NCBI RefSeq assembly: GCF_002310815.1
Contig: NZ_CP011032.1
Location: 1,342,001-1,406,000, forward strand
DNA: 64,000 nucleotides
From: Pseudoalteromonas tunicata
GTDB taxonomy: Bacteria; Pseudomonadota; Gammaproteobacteria; Enterobacterales; Alteromonadaceae
Direction: 5' to 3'
Shown: piece after piece, positions 51,167 through 60,683 of the stretch
How positions within the stretch are numbered: the first letter of the stretch is position 1
How the letters are laid out: the number at the start of each line of letters is the position of its first letter
Translations under genes and position numbers: made by a program
Notes under the pieces: model-generated
Seen by the model: the letters and a program-made list of their open reading frames with translations, nothing else
Told to the model about the DNA's origin: nothing
Databases searched by the model: none

Positions 51167-51664
51167 ATGGAAAAAGTACTGGTAAGCGCTTGTCTACTCG
51201 GGAAAAAAGTACGTTATGATGGTAAAGCGCTCAGCACATCAGAACGTATTCTTGAACAATGGGTCGCAGCAGGCAAAGTAATTTCAGTTTGCCCAGAGGT
51301 GGATGCAGGGATGACTATTCCAAGATCTCCAGCAGAAATACTAAACGGTGATGGCCTTGATGTATGGGAGGGAACCGCGCGGGTTATTGATATAAATGGA
51401 CTGGATGAAAGTGCATACTTCAAAGCTGGAGCACACATCGCTTTAGCCTTGTGTAAAAAATACCAGATCCGCGTTGCGGTATTAACCGAAAATAGCCCCT
51501 CTTGTGGGAGTTCGGCGATCTACGATGGTACTTTCACCAATACCAAGCTTGATGGTACAGGTGTCACGGTGGCATTACTGCAAAAGCACGGTATCGAGGT
51601 TTTTAATCAGCATGATCTTGATGCCGCTAACCATGCTTTGCTGCGGGATAGGCATTATCTATAG
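51167..51664 (+). CDS. DUF523 family protein
   Basis: 165 residues with the family signatures VSACLLGKKVRYDG near the start and LTENSPSCGSSAIYDGTF near residue 105. The conserved cysteines suggest metal or cluster binding; function unknown. Confidence 0.88.
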   Translation: MEKVLVSACLLGKKVRYDGKALSTSERILEQWVAAGKVISVCPEVDAGMTIPRSPAEILNGDGLDVWEGTARVIDINGLDESAYFKAGAHIALALCKKYQIRVAVLTENSPSCGSSAIYDGTFTNTKLDGTGVTVALLQKHGIEVFNQHDLDAANHALLRDRHYL

Positions 51665-51878
51665 TGTATTATTATAAAGTTTGAAGCGAGCAGGATTTAA
51701 TTAAATACCTTAATGAGCACTGTTTAACTCAACAAGTGCTGCTTAAAATGGCTAAAGTGACAGAGCAAAATTTACGCACATTTCAAGCATAAAATGTTAT
51801 GCATCAGTGCTCTTATAAGTTAAGTCTTGCTATAAACAGTGGGATTACACTTAACCCGTATTGAGGTGATTTAAGTCA

Positions 51879-52814
51879 TCAACTTGCTTGATTAAGAACC
51901 TGAGTAAGCTCTTTACTGAGGTATTGCCACACTTCGTTTACGGCTCGACTACGTGCCTCTTTTTCTAAACAAACCAAGTGAATAGGGGCTGCATCGGGGT
52001 GATGCCATGCTGTTAAGACTGTCGTTAGTTTTCCAGCCTGTAATTCGGGTTTGATTAAAATAGGGTCAATTCGAATGATGCCCATGCCCATACAGGCAAG
52101 TTCAACTAAGGTGCGGCCATCGTCAGATGCTGTTGCAGGCGTTATGTGGATGGTTTGAATTTCGCCACTTGGGCTGCAAAAATGCCAATGATCCATGGCT
52201 AGTTTTTGATGGCGAAAGATGATGCATTGATGTGCACTAAGGTCGCTTGGTTTATCAAGTTTAGCTGCATCTTGTAGGTAAGCGGGACTGGCAAAACAGG
52301 CCCAGGATTTAATGCCAATTTGACGAGCAACTAAAGATGAATCGGGTAATTGACCGACCCGCAGTGCAATGTCTATCCCCAGTTCAATTAGGTCAACTAC
52401 CCGATCATCAAGGTTAATGTCTATTACTATCTCAGGGAATAACCGTTTTAGGTCTGGTAACAAGGGTAATAAGTAACGTTGGCCGATAAGGGTTGAGCTA
52501 CTTATTTTTACTCGACCACTGGGCTTAGCTTGGGCTTGTTCGGTCAATTTAGCGGTATTGCTGAGTAGGTCAGTGAGTGAGTCGGTGATGATAAGTAACT
52601 CTTTGCCTGCATCGGTGAGGTTTAATTGCCGTGTACTGCGTTGCAATAATCTTAAGCCTAAATGCTGTTCAAGCTGGGCAATTTTTTTACTGACAGATGA
52701 GCGTGGTAATTGCAGCGCGTCTGCGGTGGCTTGAAAGCTGCCTAGCTGAGTAACACGACGAAATAGATATAAATTAGGCAGTTGAAGGTGCAAGGTTGTT
52801 GCGTCAATATTCAT
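51879..52814 (-). CDS. LysR-family transcriptional regulator
   Basis: About 311 residues with the N-terminal winged helix (LYLFRRVTQLGSFQATADAL) and a CrgA/PA0477-like effector domain. I start it at ATG 52814; an in-frame TTG at 52838 is less likely. It is divergent from the SDR gene, which it probably regulates, possibly via the GAAAC-AATGA-GTTTC palindrome at 52831-52845. Confidence 0.87.
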   Translation of the reverse strand: MNIDATTLHLQLPNLYLFRRVTQLGSFQATADALQLPRSSVSKKIAQLEQHLGLRLLQRSTRQLNLTDAGKELLIITDSLTDLLSNTAKLTEQAQAKPSGRVKISSSTLIGQRYLLPLLPDLKRLFPEIVIDINLDDRVVDLIELGIDIALRVGQLPDSSLVARQIGIKSWACFASPAYLQDAAKLDKPSDLSAHQCIIFRHQKLAMDHWHFCSPSGEIQTIHITPATASDDGRTLVELACMGMGIIRIDPILIKPELQAGKLTTVLTAWHHPDAAPIHLVCLEKEARSRAVNEVWQYLSKELTQVLNQAS

Positions 52815-52830
52815 AAATACGTTCTCATAG

Positions 52831-52845
52831 AGAAACAATGAGTTT
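52831..52845. promoter_or_regulatory. Candidate LysR operator
   Basis: Palindrome GAAAC-AATGA-GTTTC between the divergent LysR and SDR genes. Position and symmetry fit an autoregulatory site; no footprint data. Confidence 0.35.
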
Positions 52846-52923
52846 CTTGTTTGGTATCTTATTGGAAACTATTCTGCGGGGTATGCTGTGCTTCGTCAAC
52901 GTATTATCTAGAGGAAATCAGCA

Positions 52924-53670
52924 ATGCAAACTTCGTTACAAGGAAAAACAATTTTAATCACTGGCGCAACAGCAGGTATAGGTTTTGCAGCGGCGCAATC
53001 GTTGTTGTTACAAGGTGCTAAATTAGTGATCACAGGGCGAAACCAGACGCGCTTGAACCACGCGGTGAAGGCGCTTGGTGAGCAGGTGATACCAGTGTTG
53101 TGTGACAGTGCCAATGTTGAACAAATCCAGCAAATGGTCATTGAGCTTCAGCGCGATAACATTCAACTCGATGGCCTAATTTTAAATGCCGGCGTGTTTT
53201 ATCCAGCGCCATTTGAGCAAATGAGTTTAGAAAACTTTACCAGCACTATGGCGGTGAACTTTAATGGCCCAGCGCTAACGTTACAGGCATTACTGCCTTG
53301 TTTGAAAAATCCCAGCAGTGTGGTATTTGTATCGAGTGTTGCAGTATTAAAAGCGTTTGCAAGCGCTGGAGTTTATAGTGCCAGTAAAGCTGCGTTTGAA
53401 GGTTTAGCTCGAGTGCTTAATTCAGAATTAGCTCCACGTGGCATTCGGATTAACTCGATTCGCCCAGGTGTAACCGCCACCGAAATTCAGGCCAAAGCAG
53501 GGATGGACGATGCCGCAATCAGTGGTTTTTTTGAGTCACTCAGTAGCACGCCCGTTGGTCGAGTTTTAGTGCCTGATGACCTTATTCCTGCCATCAATTA
53601 TTTAATCTCTGACGCCAGCATTGGCTTACGTAATGCGTATATTGACATCGATGGTGGATTTGGACTTTAG
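52924..53670 (+). CDS. Short-chain dehydrogenase/reductase
   Basis: 248-residue classical SDR: cofactor loop TGATAGIGFA (about 12-21), NAG motif, catalytic Ser in VFVSSVAVL and YxxxK in YSASKAAFEG. Substrate unknown. Ribosome site AGAGGAAA. Divergent from and probably controlled by the LysR gene. Confidence 0.92.
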   Translation: MQTSLQGKTILITGATAGIGFAAAQSLLLQGAKLVITGRNQTRLNHAVKALGEQVIPVLCDSANVEQIQQMVIELQRDNIQLDGLILNAGVFYPAPFEQMSLENFTSTMAVNFNGPALTLQALLPCLKNPSSVVFVSSVAVLKAFASAGVYSASKAAFEGLARVLNSELAPRGIRINSIRPGVTATEIQAKAGMDDAAISGFFESLSSTPVGRVLVPDDLIPAINYLISDASIGLRNAYIDIDGGFGL

Positions 53671-53933
53671 TTGCGTCAATAGCGAATGTGAAGCTTAAGG
53701 CGCTTGGTTATAAAATTAAATTTATGAGCTTGTTGTTTTTTATTTGGTTGTTGAAAAATGCGGCTCATCTTATTTTTTACATTATAACTAAAAAATATTA
53801 TTTTTATTCAATATGTTGGTAAATCTCCTATCCAGAACTCAGATGAAATAAGATGGCTTAATAAAGTTTTGCTATTTAACTTAAGCTAAAAAGTGCAAAG
53901 AGACTGAGCAAAAGCGCATCACAAGGAATATAC

Positions 53934-54317
53934 ATGAATTTAAACCAAGTCACGTTACCTGTTAGAGATATGCAGCAAGCATGTGCTTTTTATCTAACTT
54001 TGGGTTTTACACAAATTGTGGATACTGCACATTATGCGCGTTTTGCCTGCCCCGAAGGAGATGCCACATTTTCACTGTCATTGACTACAGCAAGTTTTGA
54101 AAATGGCGCAACGATTTATTTTGAACATCAAGCATTAGATGAGTGGGTAGCAAGCCTTAAACTAAAAGGTATTGTATTTGAGCAAGAACCAACAGATCAG
54201 CGTTTTTTATGGCGTGAAGCGCTATTGTTTGACCCATCTGGTAACAAAATTAAACTCTATTGGGCGGGAGATAATCGGTTAAATCCCCCTTGGCGGGTTG
54301 AAAAACGCTTAACTTAG
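53934..54317 (+). CDS. VOC/glyoxalase-fold protein
   Basis: 127 residues, one VOC module: LNQVTLPVRDMQQACAFYLTLGF at the start and DPSGNKIKLYW at the end. His and Glu ligand positions are partly kept, so metal binding is possible. Substrate unknown. Confidence 0.87.
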   Translation: MNLNQVTLPVRDMQQACAFYLTLGFTQIVDTAHYARFACPEGDATFSLSLTTASFENGATIYFEHQALDEWVASLKLKGIVFEQEPTDQRFLWREALLFDPSGNKIKLYWAGDNRLNPPWRVEKRLT

Positions 54318-54332
54318 TTTATCTTTTTTCAA

Positions 54333-54387
54333 CATAATAACTTCGATACAAAGCGCCTCCATTGCACTTTGTATCGAATTTATTATG
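54333..54387. terminator. Long convergent hairpin
   Basis: Stem of 8 + 12 base pairs with a single mismatch: CATAATAA and TTCGATACAAAG pair with CTTTGTATCGAA and TTATTATG across a 13-base loop. It lies between convergent genes and may end both transcripts, though no T-run directly follows. Confidence 0.55.
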
Positions 54388-54402
54388 TGATGTCTCGTTT
54401 AA

Positions 54403-55398
54403 TTACACATCTTGCCAACGCGCTTTGATTTGAATAATTTCGGCAAGATTTTGTTCAAATAATTCGACCAATTTAGGTTCAAAATGCACACCACTTTGCT
54501 GGCGAATATAATCCATGGTTTGTTCGATTGGCCATGCTTCTTTATATGGCCGTTTACTGGTGAGGGCATCAAATACATCTGCTAATGCAACAATTCGCCC
54601 TTCAAGAGGAATAGCATCACCTTTTAAGCCGTTTGGATAGCCTGTGCCATCCCATTTTTCATGGTGGGTTAAAGCAACAGATTTAGCTAAACGCAGTAAT
54701 TCAGAATCAGCTTCACCGATAATTTCAGCCCCAATTTCTGCGTGAGTTTTCATAATGGTAAATTCATCATCAGTGAGTTTGCCCGGTTTTAACATGATAC
54801 TATCGGGAATGCCGATTTTACCAATGTCGTGCATAGGGGCTGCATGCAGTAAGTCATCTGCTTGTGCTTCGCTTAAGCCATAGGCGAGGGCAATGACTTT
54901 GGAATAATGACTCATCCTTAATACGTGGGTGCCGGTTTCGTTGTCTTTATATTCCGCAGCTCGGCCTAAGCGTTGAATAACCTGCAAGCGGGTTTTTCTC
55001 AGCTCATCAGCTTGAACTAACGATAAATGGGTTTTTATACGCGCTTTAACAACCGCAGTTGAAATCGGTTTTGTAATATAATCGACAGCGCCAACGGCAA
55101 AACCAGCGGCTTCATCATGCTCTTCGCTTAGGGCTGTGACAAATATCACTGGGATAGCTTGGGTTTCTGGGCGCTGCTTGAGTTGTTGGCAGACCTCAAA
55201 ACCTGTCATGTCAGGCATCATAATATCAAGTAAAATAAGGTCGGGCCGTTCTTGTAACGCTAACTTAAGGGCTTCTTCGCCATGTTTGGCAAAAATTAAC
55301 TGATAGTCAGGATGGAGTAATTGCTTCAATATCCGTAGGTTAACTGGCTCATCATCCACTAAAAGTAACGTTTGTTTTTGGTTTGATACTGTTTGCAT
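54403..55398 (-). CDS. HD-GYP response regulator
   Basis: 331 residues: receiver domain (about 10-125, phospho-Asp in LILLDIMMPDM) and HD-GYP domain (about 145-325) with HDIGKIGIPDSI and HHEKWDGTGYPNG, predicted to break c-di-GMP. Its start is 2 bases after the hybrid kinase stop, so the kinase probably drives it by phosphorelay. Confidence 0.93.
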   Translation of the reverse strand: MQTVSNQKQTLLLVDDEPVNLRILKQLLHPDYQLIFAKHGEEALKLALQERPDLILLDIMMPDMTGFEVCQQLKQRPETQAIPVIFVTALSEEHDEAAGFAVGAVDYITKPISTAVVKARIKTHLSLVQADELRKTRLQVIQRLGRAAEYKDNETGTHVLRMSHYSKVIALAYGLSEAQADDLLHAAPMHDIGKIGIPDSIMLKPGKLTDDEFTIMKTHAEIGAEIIGEADSELLRLAKSVALTHHEKWDGTGYPNGLKGDAIPLEGRIVALADVFDALTSKRPYKEAWPIEQTMDYIRQQSGVHFEPKLVELFEQNLAEIIQIKARWQDV

Positions 55399-55400
55399 CG

Positions 55401-58400
55401 TTATTCCTCGTTTTCTAATAGGGCTTGTTTAAGTGCCAGTAGTGCCTGATGGGCGATCTCAAAGTCAAAATCATCTAATGCTTTGACAATGGATTCAACT
55501 AAATTCGGGTGATGATTACTTGCCAGAGTTACTAAAGTATCGAGATTGCTTTGATCATAAGTATGATGGCAAACGGCACCGATGAGTATCTCTACCTGCA
55601 TTAACAATGTATGAGTCTCAACAGCGTTATTCTCAGAAGTGATACATGATTGTTGATTGTCGCTCTTGTTGGTATCTAATTGCGCCTTGATAGCAGGGAA
55701 ACTATTGGCAAGTGTATCGAGAAGTACTTGGAACGTATCGGGGTCATTTTGTTCAAGTTGCGCAAAAATTGTCATCCATTGGGTAAGCGCTAAATTACCA
55801 CAAATACCTTTTAAACCATGACTAAGCTGTTTAATACGTGTTAAATCTTGCTGATCAACCGCTAGTTGCAAGGCTTGGTATTTGCTAGGCCATTGAGTAC
55901 AAAACTTTGCAAGCTCGCTGAAATATACTGTTTCGCTGCCCCAAAGAGTGATCCCTTGAGTTGTATCTATCAATTTAGGTTTATGTTGTAAAGTTGCAGC
56001 TGAAATAGGTGACATGGTTAAATTGAGTACCCGAGCAATTTCGCTGTTTAATAGTGCTAAATCAATCGGTTTATTAGCGAAACCATCCATACCGGCTTGT
56101 TGAGTTGCGATTTTATCTTGCGCTAATACGCTGGCAGTAAGTGCAATTATTGGCATATAAGGTAGGTTTTCGTTTCGCTCTTGCTCGCGCCTTGCTTGCG
56201 TTGCACTTAAGCCATCCATTATAGGCATTTGCAAATCCATTAGTGTCACTGCAATGTCATTTTGCTTCATGCGTACTAAGGCTTGTTGACCATCGCGTGC
56301 CGTTAGTACCGTATGACCTGCGCGGGTTAATAAGACAGTTAATAAATCAATATTTTGTTGAATATCATCTACGACCAGTATCACCAGAGGTGGCAGTGTG
56401 GTGGCTTTTGGTTGCAATTGCACCTCAGGTTGTTGGCTGATTTGCATGGGGAGAGTAAAACGAAAGATGCTGCCTTTTCCAAGTTCACTTTCGACTTCAA
56501 TCTCTCCTCCCATTAATTCAACCAGTTGTTTACTGATGGTTGTGCCTAATCCTGTTCCGCCATATTTACGGCTCATAGAGGCATCTGCTTGAGAAAATGC
56601 ATCAAAAACATGCTCAAGTTGTTCTGCACTCATACCAATACCGGTATCAATGATTTCAAACGTAACCGATTGCTCAGCACTTGGATAAATTTTGACAGTT
56701 ACTTTACCTTGGGCAGTAAATTTAACGGCATTGCCAATTAGGTTGGTGAGAATTTGCCTCAAACGCTCGGGTGAACCTAGATAGTGGCTTGCCATTTTTG
56801 GGGAGATATCTGCCTCAAGTGCTAAATTTTGCTGTTTTGCTTGAAGCCATAAAGTAGAAACCACAGTGTCGATTTCATCGGTAAGAGAGAAAACGCGGTT
56901 TTCTAGCTCCAATTTACCTTTATCGAGTTTGGCACTGTCTAATACATCATTCAGTAAATGCAATAAAGACTTTGCTGAACGGCTAATCGTGCTGAGGTGT
57001 TTTAGTTGCTCTTTATCTAAAGCAGTATCGAGTAAAATATCACTAAAGCCTATGATGGCGTTCATTGGGGTACGAATTTCATGACTCATATTAGCTAAAA
57101 AGGCTGCTCGGGCAGCAGCGGCTTGTTCAGCGTGCTCTTTAGCCAAAAGTAAATCTTGCTCCATTTCTTTTCGCTCGGTTATATCCATAATAAAACCATC
57201 GAGCCATGTTTCACCTGAATTGTTATCTTGAATATAGTTGCCATGTTCAAAGAGCCAGCGGATCTGGCCATCACGACGAATAATGCGATATTCAAGCGCA
57301 AAAGTAGGGGGTTTAGCTTGGCTTTCAATAAAGGCGATATCATCAGGGTGGTATAAATCGGAGAAAAACCGCTGTGGATTAGGCAGTTCAAACTCAGATG
57401 GAGCGTAACCAGTGATAGTTTGGACAGCATTACTGATATACACCATTGGCCAGCCAGGTTCATTTTTACAGCGATAGGCAATTCCAGGAATATTACTAAT
57501 TAATGAGCGAAATTTAGATTCTTTCCTCTTAAGTGCTAATTCCATTGTATTGCGTTTAGTTAAATCAGAAATAAAGCCAACAAAAAAGTGTTCTTTCCCT
57601 TGCTTAACATGGCCAATACCTAAATGTACGGGCACAAGATGACCTTGCTTGTGTACAGCGGTTACTTCTCGGCCGATACCGATAATTTTAGCTTGGCGTG
57701 TATTTAAATAGCGGGTTAAAAAGTTATCATGTTCATCCGCGATGGCACTAGGCATAATTTTTTTGACATTTGAGCCAATTAATTCGCAAGCTTGCCAACC
57801 CAAAATAGTTTCTACCGCTTGATTAACGCTCACAACATTACCCTTCGCATCAATGGTAATAATGCCATCGATGGCGGTATTCATCATGGCATGAAGTCGG
57901 TCTTCGTTAGATTTGGCAAGTAATGAAATATCTTTGTATTTAAATAAAATATTGACGACTAATACAATTGATACCATCACTATTGTTGTTATCGTTACCC
58001 CCATAGCCAAATAAAATGAAATATTGGAGGACTGGGTCGTGAGTTCAAGCCCCGGAGGTAGAACAAAACGGGCTGCTGCCATACCGGTATAATGCATACC
58101 TGCAATAGCAAGCCCCATCACAATACTGGCAAGAGAATTACTTAAGCGAGTTGAAATTTTGGTTTGTGCAACGTGGTTTAACCCTGCTTTCACCCACAGC
58201 GCTAGTATTGCTAATACAACCGCTACTAGAATAGACAAAGCAAAGATCCAAGGGTCATAACGCAGCAACGGCGCCATCTGCATCGATGCCATACCAATAT
58301 AATGCATAGTGCCTATGCCAGCGCCAACTAAAATTCCACTTAAAAGAATTTGAGATACTTTAAAACTTGGTTTTGCTAATAAATTAAGTGCAACCCAAGA

Positions 58401-58721
58401 TGCGGCAATGCTGGGTAAGAGGGATAACGCTGTTAAGGTAAAGCTGTAAGTTACAGGGGTGCACAAATCGAAGGCTAACATACCAATAAAGTGCATCGAC
58501 CAGACGCCACCACCAAGCGCGACACTGCTGGTTAGCAACATCAGTTGTTGGCGAGTAGTAGAATGACTTTTTACTGCTTGAGTTACGACTTCAAAGGCCA
58601 TAAAAGCAGAAAAAATAGCAATTAGGACTGATATACTGACTAACAAGGGACTATATAAGCCTGTGATCAGTAAATTATCGTTTGATGAAACAAAAAAGGC
58701 CGTGAGCCAATCAGCAGTCAT
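55401..58721 (-). CDS. MHYT-PAS hybrid sensor histidine kinase with Hpt
   Basis: 1106 residues: an MHYT membrane domain with three signature copies (MHFIGM, MHYIGM, MHYTGM; residues about 15-260), two PAS domains (about 280-395 and 405-520), HisKA (phospho-His in NMSHEIRTPMNAI, about 555), HATPase with GTGLGTTISKQL, a receiver (LMDLQMPIMDG, about 820) and a C-terminal Hpt domain (LSHGLKGICGNL). MHYT domains are proposed to sense O2, CO or NO through copper. All relay steps are in one protein; the output is the HD-GYP regulator next to it. Confidence 0.94.
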   Translation of the reverse strand: MTADWLTAFFVSSNDNLLITGLYSPLLVSISVLIAIFSAFMAFEVVTQAVKSHSTTRQQLMLLTSSVALGGGVWSMHFIGMLAFDLCTPVTYSFTLTALSLLPSIAASWVALNLLAKPSFKVSQILLSGILVGAGIGTMHYIGMASMQMAPLLRYDPWIFALSILVAVVLAILALWVKAGLNHVAQTKISTRLSNSLASIVMGLAIAGMHYTGMAAARFVLPPGLELTTQSSNISFYLAMGVTITTIVMVSIVLVVNILFKYKDISLLAKSNEDRLHAMMNTAIDGIITIDAKGNVVSVNQAVETILGWQACELIGSNVKKIMPSAIADEHDNFLTRYLNTRQAKIIGIGREVTAVHKQGHLVPVHLGIGHVKQGKEHFFVGFISDLTKRNTMELALKRKESKFRSLISNIPGIAYRCKNEPGWPMVYISNAVQTITGYAPSEFELPNPQRFFSDLYHPDDIAFIESQAKPPTFALEYRIIRRDGQIRWLFEHGNYIQDNNSGETWLDGFIMDITERKEMEQDLLLAKEHAEQAAAARAAFLANMSHEIRTPMNAIIGFSDILLDTALDKEQLKHLSTISRSAKSLLHLLNDVLDSAKLDKGKLELENRVFSLTDEIDTVVSTLWLQAKQQNLALEADISPKMASHYLGSPERLRQILTNLIGNAVKFTAQGKVTVKIYPSAEQSVTFEIIDTGIGMSAEQLEHVFDAFSQADASMSRKYGGTGLGTTISKQLVELMGGEIEVESELGKGSIFRFTLPMQISQQPEVQLQPKATTLPPLVILVVDDIQQNIDLLTVLLTRAGHTVLTARDGQQALVRMKQNDIAVTLMDLQMPIMDGLSATQARREQERNENLPYMPIIALTASVLAQDKIATQQAGMDGFANKPIDLALLNSEIARVLNLTMSPISAATLQHKPKLIDTTQGITLWGSETVYFSELAKFCTQWPSKYQALQLAVDQQDLTRIKQLSHGLKGICGNLALTQWMTIFAQLEQNDPDTFQVLLDTLANSFPAIKAQLDTNKSDNQQSCITSENNAVETHTLLMQVEILIGAVCHHTYDQSNLDTLVTLASNHHPNLVESIVKALDDFDFEIAHQALLALKQALLENEE

Positions 58722-58876
58722 AAAGTAAAGCCTTTGATTATTTAAAAATAAGGAAATAGTGACTTGCTATCCGTATGCACGCTTTTATATGTAACTTTTG
58801 AAGGTTACGTGAACTAGAAGTAGGTTTCAATAGTGAGAAAGGTAAAGGATACTGATCTATTGGTGTTTAGGGATTT

Positions 58877-58906
58877 ACCATAGTTTTATGGCACTAAAAC
58901 TATGGT
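58877..58906 (-). terminator. Hairpin downstream of the PhzF-like gene
   Basis: ACCATAGTTTT pairs with AAAACTATGGT across an 8-base loop. It lies about 43 bases past the stop of the PhzF-like gene. No clear T-run, so termination is only likely. Confidence 0.45.
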
Positions 58907-58948
58907 AGTTAGGAAGGATATTATAACTAAAGTAGTGATGCTAATGGT

Positions 58949-59734
58949 TTACAGGGCTAAATGCACTTCACCTTTTAAATACAAGCTAGCGCGGCCGCTA
59001 ATTAAAACGCGCTCGCCTTTAAGTTCACAAATTAAATCACCGCTGCGTTTTGATACTTGGGTGGCGGTGAGTAAGGTTTTATCAAGCTTATGTGCCCAAT
59101 ACGGCGTAAGTACGGTATGCGCTGAGCCTGTCACTGGGTCTTCTTCAACCCCTACATTTGGGCCAAACCAGCGAGAAACAAAATCGACCTTGTCACCTTG
59201 TGCGGTGGCAATCACACCGCGAAGGGGGAGTTGTGCTAGCAGCGCAAAGTTAGGTTTAAGCTCTTTGATGGTGGTTTCATCTTTAAATAATAATAAGTAG
59301 TCATCTGCCGCTAAAATCTCGAGCGGTGTTTCACCAAAAGCAGTTAAAAGCGGGGCTTTTACTTCACATTCTTTGGCATGATGCACCGGAAAATCCAGTT
59401 CAAACAACCCATTTAGGTGGCGTACTTTGAGTAATCCTGAGCGAGTTTTAAAGATGATTTCATCATGTTCAAATTGATATTCGTTCACCAATACCCACGC
59501 AGTGGCAAGTGTGGCATGACCACATAAGTCAACTTCAGTGGCAGGGGTAAACCAGCGTAAATGAATGCCGTCGTCTTCTTCGACATAAAAAGCGGTTTCG
59601 GAGAGGTTATTTTCAGCAGCAATTTGTTGCAATACGTCATCGGCAAGCCAACTTTGTAATGGCATCACAGCAGCCGGATTGCCTTTAAATTGATGTTCTG
59701 AAAATGCATCAACCTGAAAAATAGGTAGTATCAT
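58949..59734 (-). CDS. PhzF-family isomerase-like protein
   Basis: 261 residues of the diaminopimelate-epimerase fold: QVDAFSEHQFKGNPAAVM at the start, conserved Glu in NNLSETAF, DLCGHATLA and DPVTGSAH. No other phenazine genes are near; this is the common stand-alone YddE-like type. Substrate unknown. Confidence 0.9.
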   Translation of the reverse strand: MILPIFQVDAFSEHQFKGNPAAVMPLQSWLADDVLQQIAAENNLSETAFYVEEDDGIHLRWFTPATEVDLCGHATLATAWVLVNEYQFEHDEIIFKTRSGLLKVRHLNGLFELDFPVHHAKECEVKAPLLTAFGETPLEILAADDYLLLFKDETTIKELKPNFALLAQLPLRGVIATAQGDKVDFVSRWFGPNVGVEEDPVTGSAHTVLTPYWAHKLDKTLLTATQVSKRSGDLICELKGERVLISGRASLYLKGEVHLAL

Positions 59735-59776
59735 GCGTACGCTCTCCTTGTTATTGTTCTGTTTGGTAGCGAGTTG

Positions 59777-60514
59777 CTACAAAGGTTGACTGCGGTAGTC
59801 ACCTCTAAATTGCTCGACCCATAAGCGAGTTGCGCCACAAACTGCAACAGGCATCACAATTAAGTTTACTATTGGTATCATAGTAAACAGCATCACCGCA
59901 AGGCCAAATCCATAAGATAGCCCTTGATTTTGTTTAAGTTTGTTGCGTGTTTCGGTAAATTTTATTTTATGGTTATCAAAGGGATAATCATTGTATTGCA
60001 CCGCAAACATCCAGCAGGTAAAGCCAACCCATAAAATTTGGCCAATCACAGGTAGGATCCACAGCAAAATAAAAAAGCCAATCGCTTTTGGTAAATAATA
60101 AAGTAATTTGCTGACTTCGCGTCCGAGCATCCGTGGCACATCTTTTATTAAATCGGTAAAACCATCGTCATTGATTTTTTGACCGGTAAGATGAAGCTCC
60201 ACTTTTTCAGCTAATAAGCCATTAAACGGGGCGGCAATAAAATTAGTGATGACCGAAAAAATAGTCGAGTAGCTAAATAAAATCACCAAAATAGCGATGG
60301 GCCAAATGAGCCATTCAAGCCAACTTAGCCAGCTTGGTAAAAAGCCATTAAAGTAATTAATCCCTTGGGTGAGCCAATCGACTACAAAAAATAACGAGCC
60401 CCCAAAAATAAGCAGGTTGATCAGTAACGGAATGATCACAAATCGCTTTAAACCTTTATTTGAGATAAGACTAAAACCCGATAAAAAATATTGAAAACCT
60501 TGAGAAATTTGCAT
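59777..60514 (-). CDS. cysZ: Sulfate transporter/EI24-family protein CysZ
   Basis: About 245 residues with four to six hydrophobic helices. The N-terminal GFQYFLSGFSLISNKGLKRFVIIPLLINLL is typical of CysZ, a sulfate channel feeding cysteine synthesis. I start it at ATG 60514; an in-frame ATG at 60556 adds 14 residues absent from the family. Divergent from smc; in E. coli cysZ is similarly next to zipA. Confidence 0.92.
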   Translation of the reverse strand: MQISQGFQYFLSGFSLISNKGLKRFVIIPLLINLLIFGGSLFFVVDWLTQGINYFNGFLPSWLSWLEWLIWPIAILVILFSYSTIFSVITNFIAAPFNGLLAEKVELHLTGQKINDDGFTDLIKDVPRMLGREVSKLLYYLPKAIGFFILLWILPVIGQILWVGFTCWMFAVQYNDYPFDNHKIKFTETRNKLKQNQGLSYGFGLAVMLFTMIPIVNLIVMPVAVCGATRLWVEQFRGDYRSQPL

Positions 60515-60683
60515 ATCTGTTACACCAAAATATTTTTTTTCATTATAAATACGCACTTTGGCCTTGGGAATAGCTTAAATTGCTCATTTGTAACACCATG
60601 TTGCCAACAATAAATGGCAAAAGTATTAAAATTTTGCGGCCAATCTGCTACAGTTTGCGCTGTCGAACTTAAAAAATAATAAG

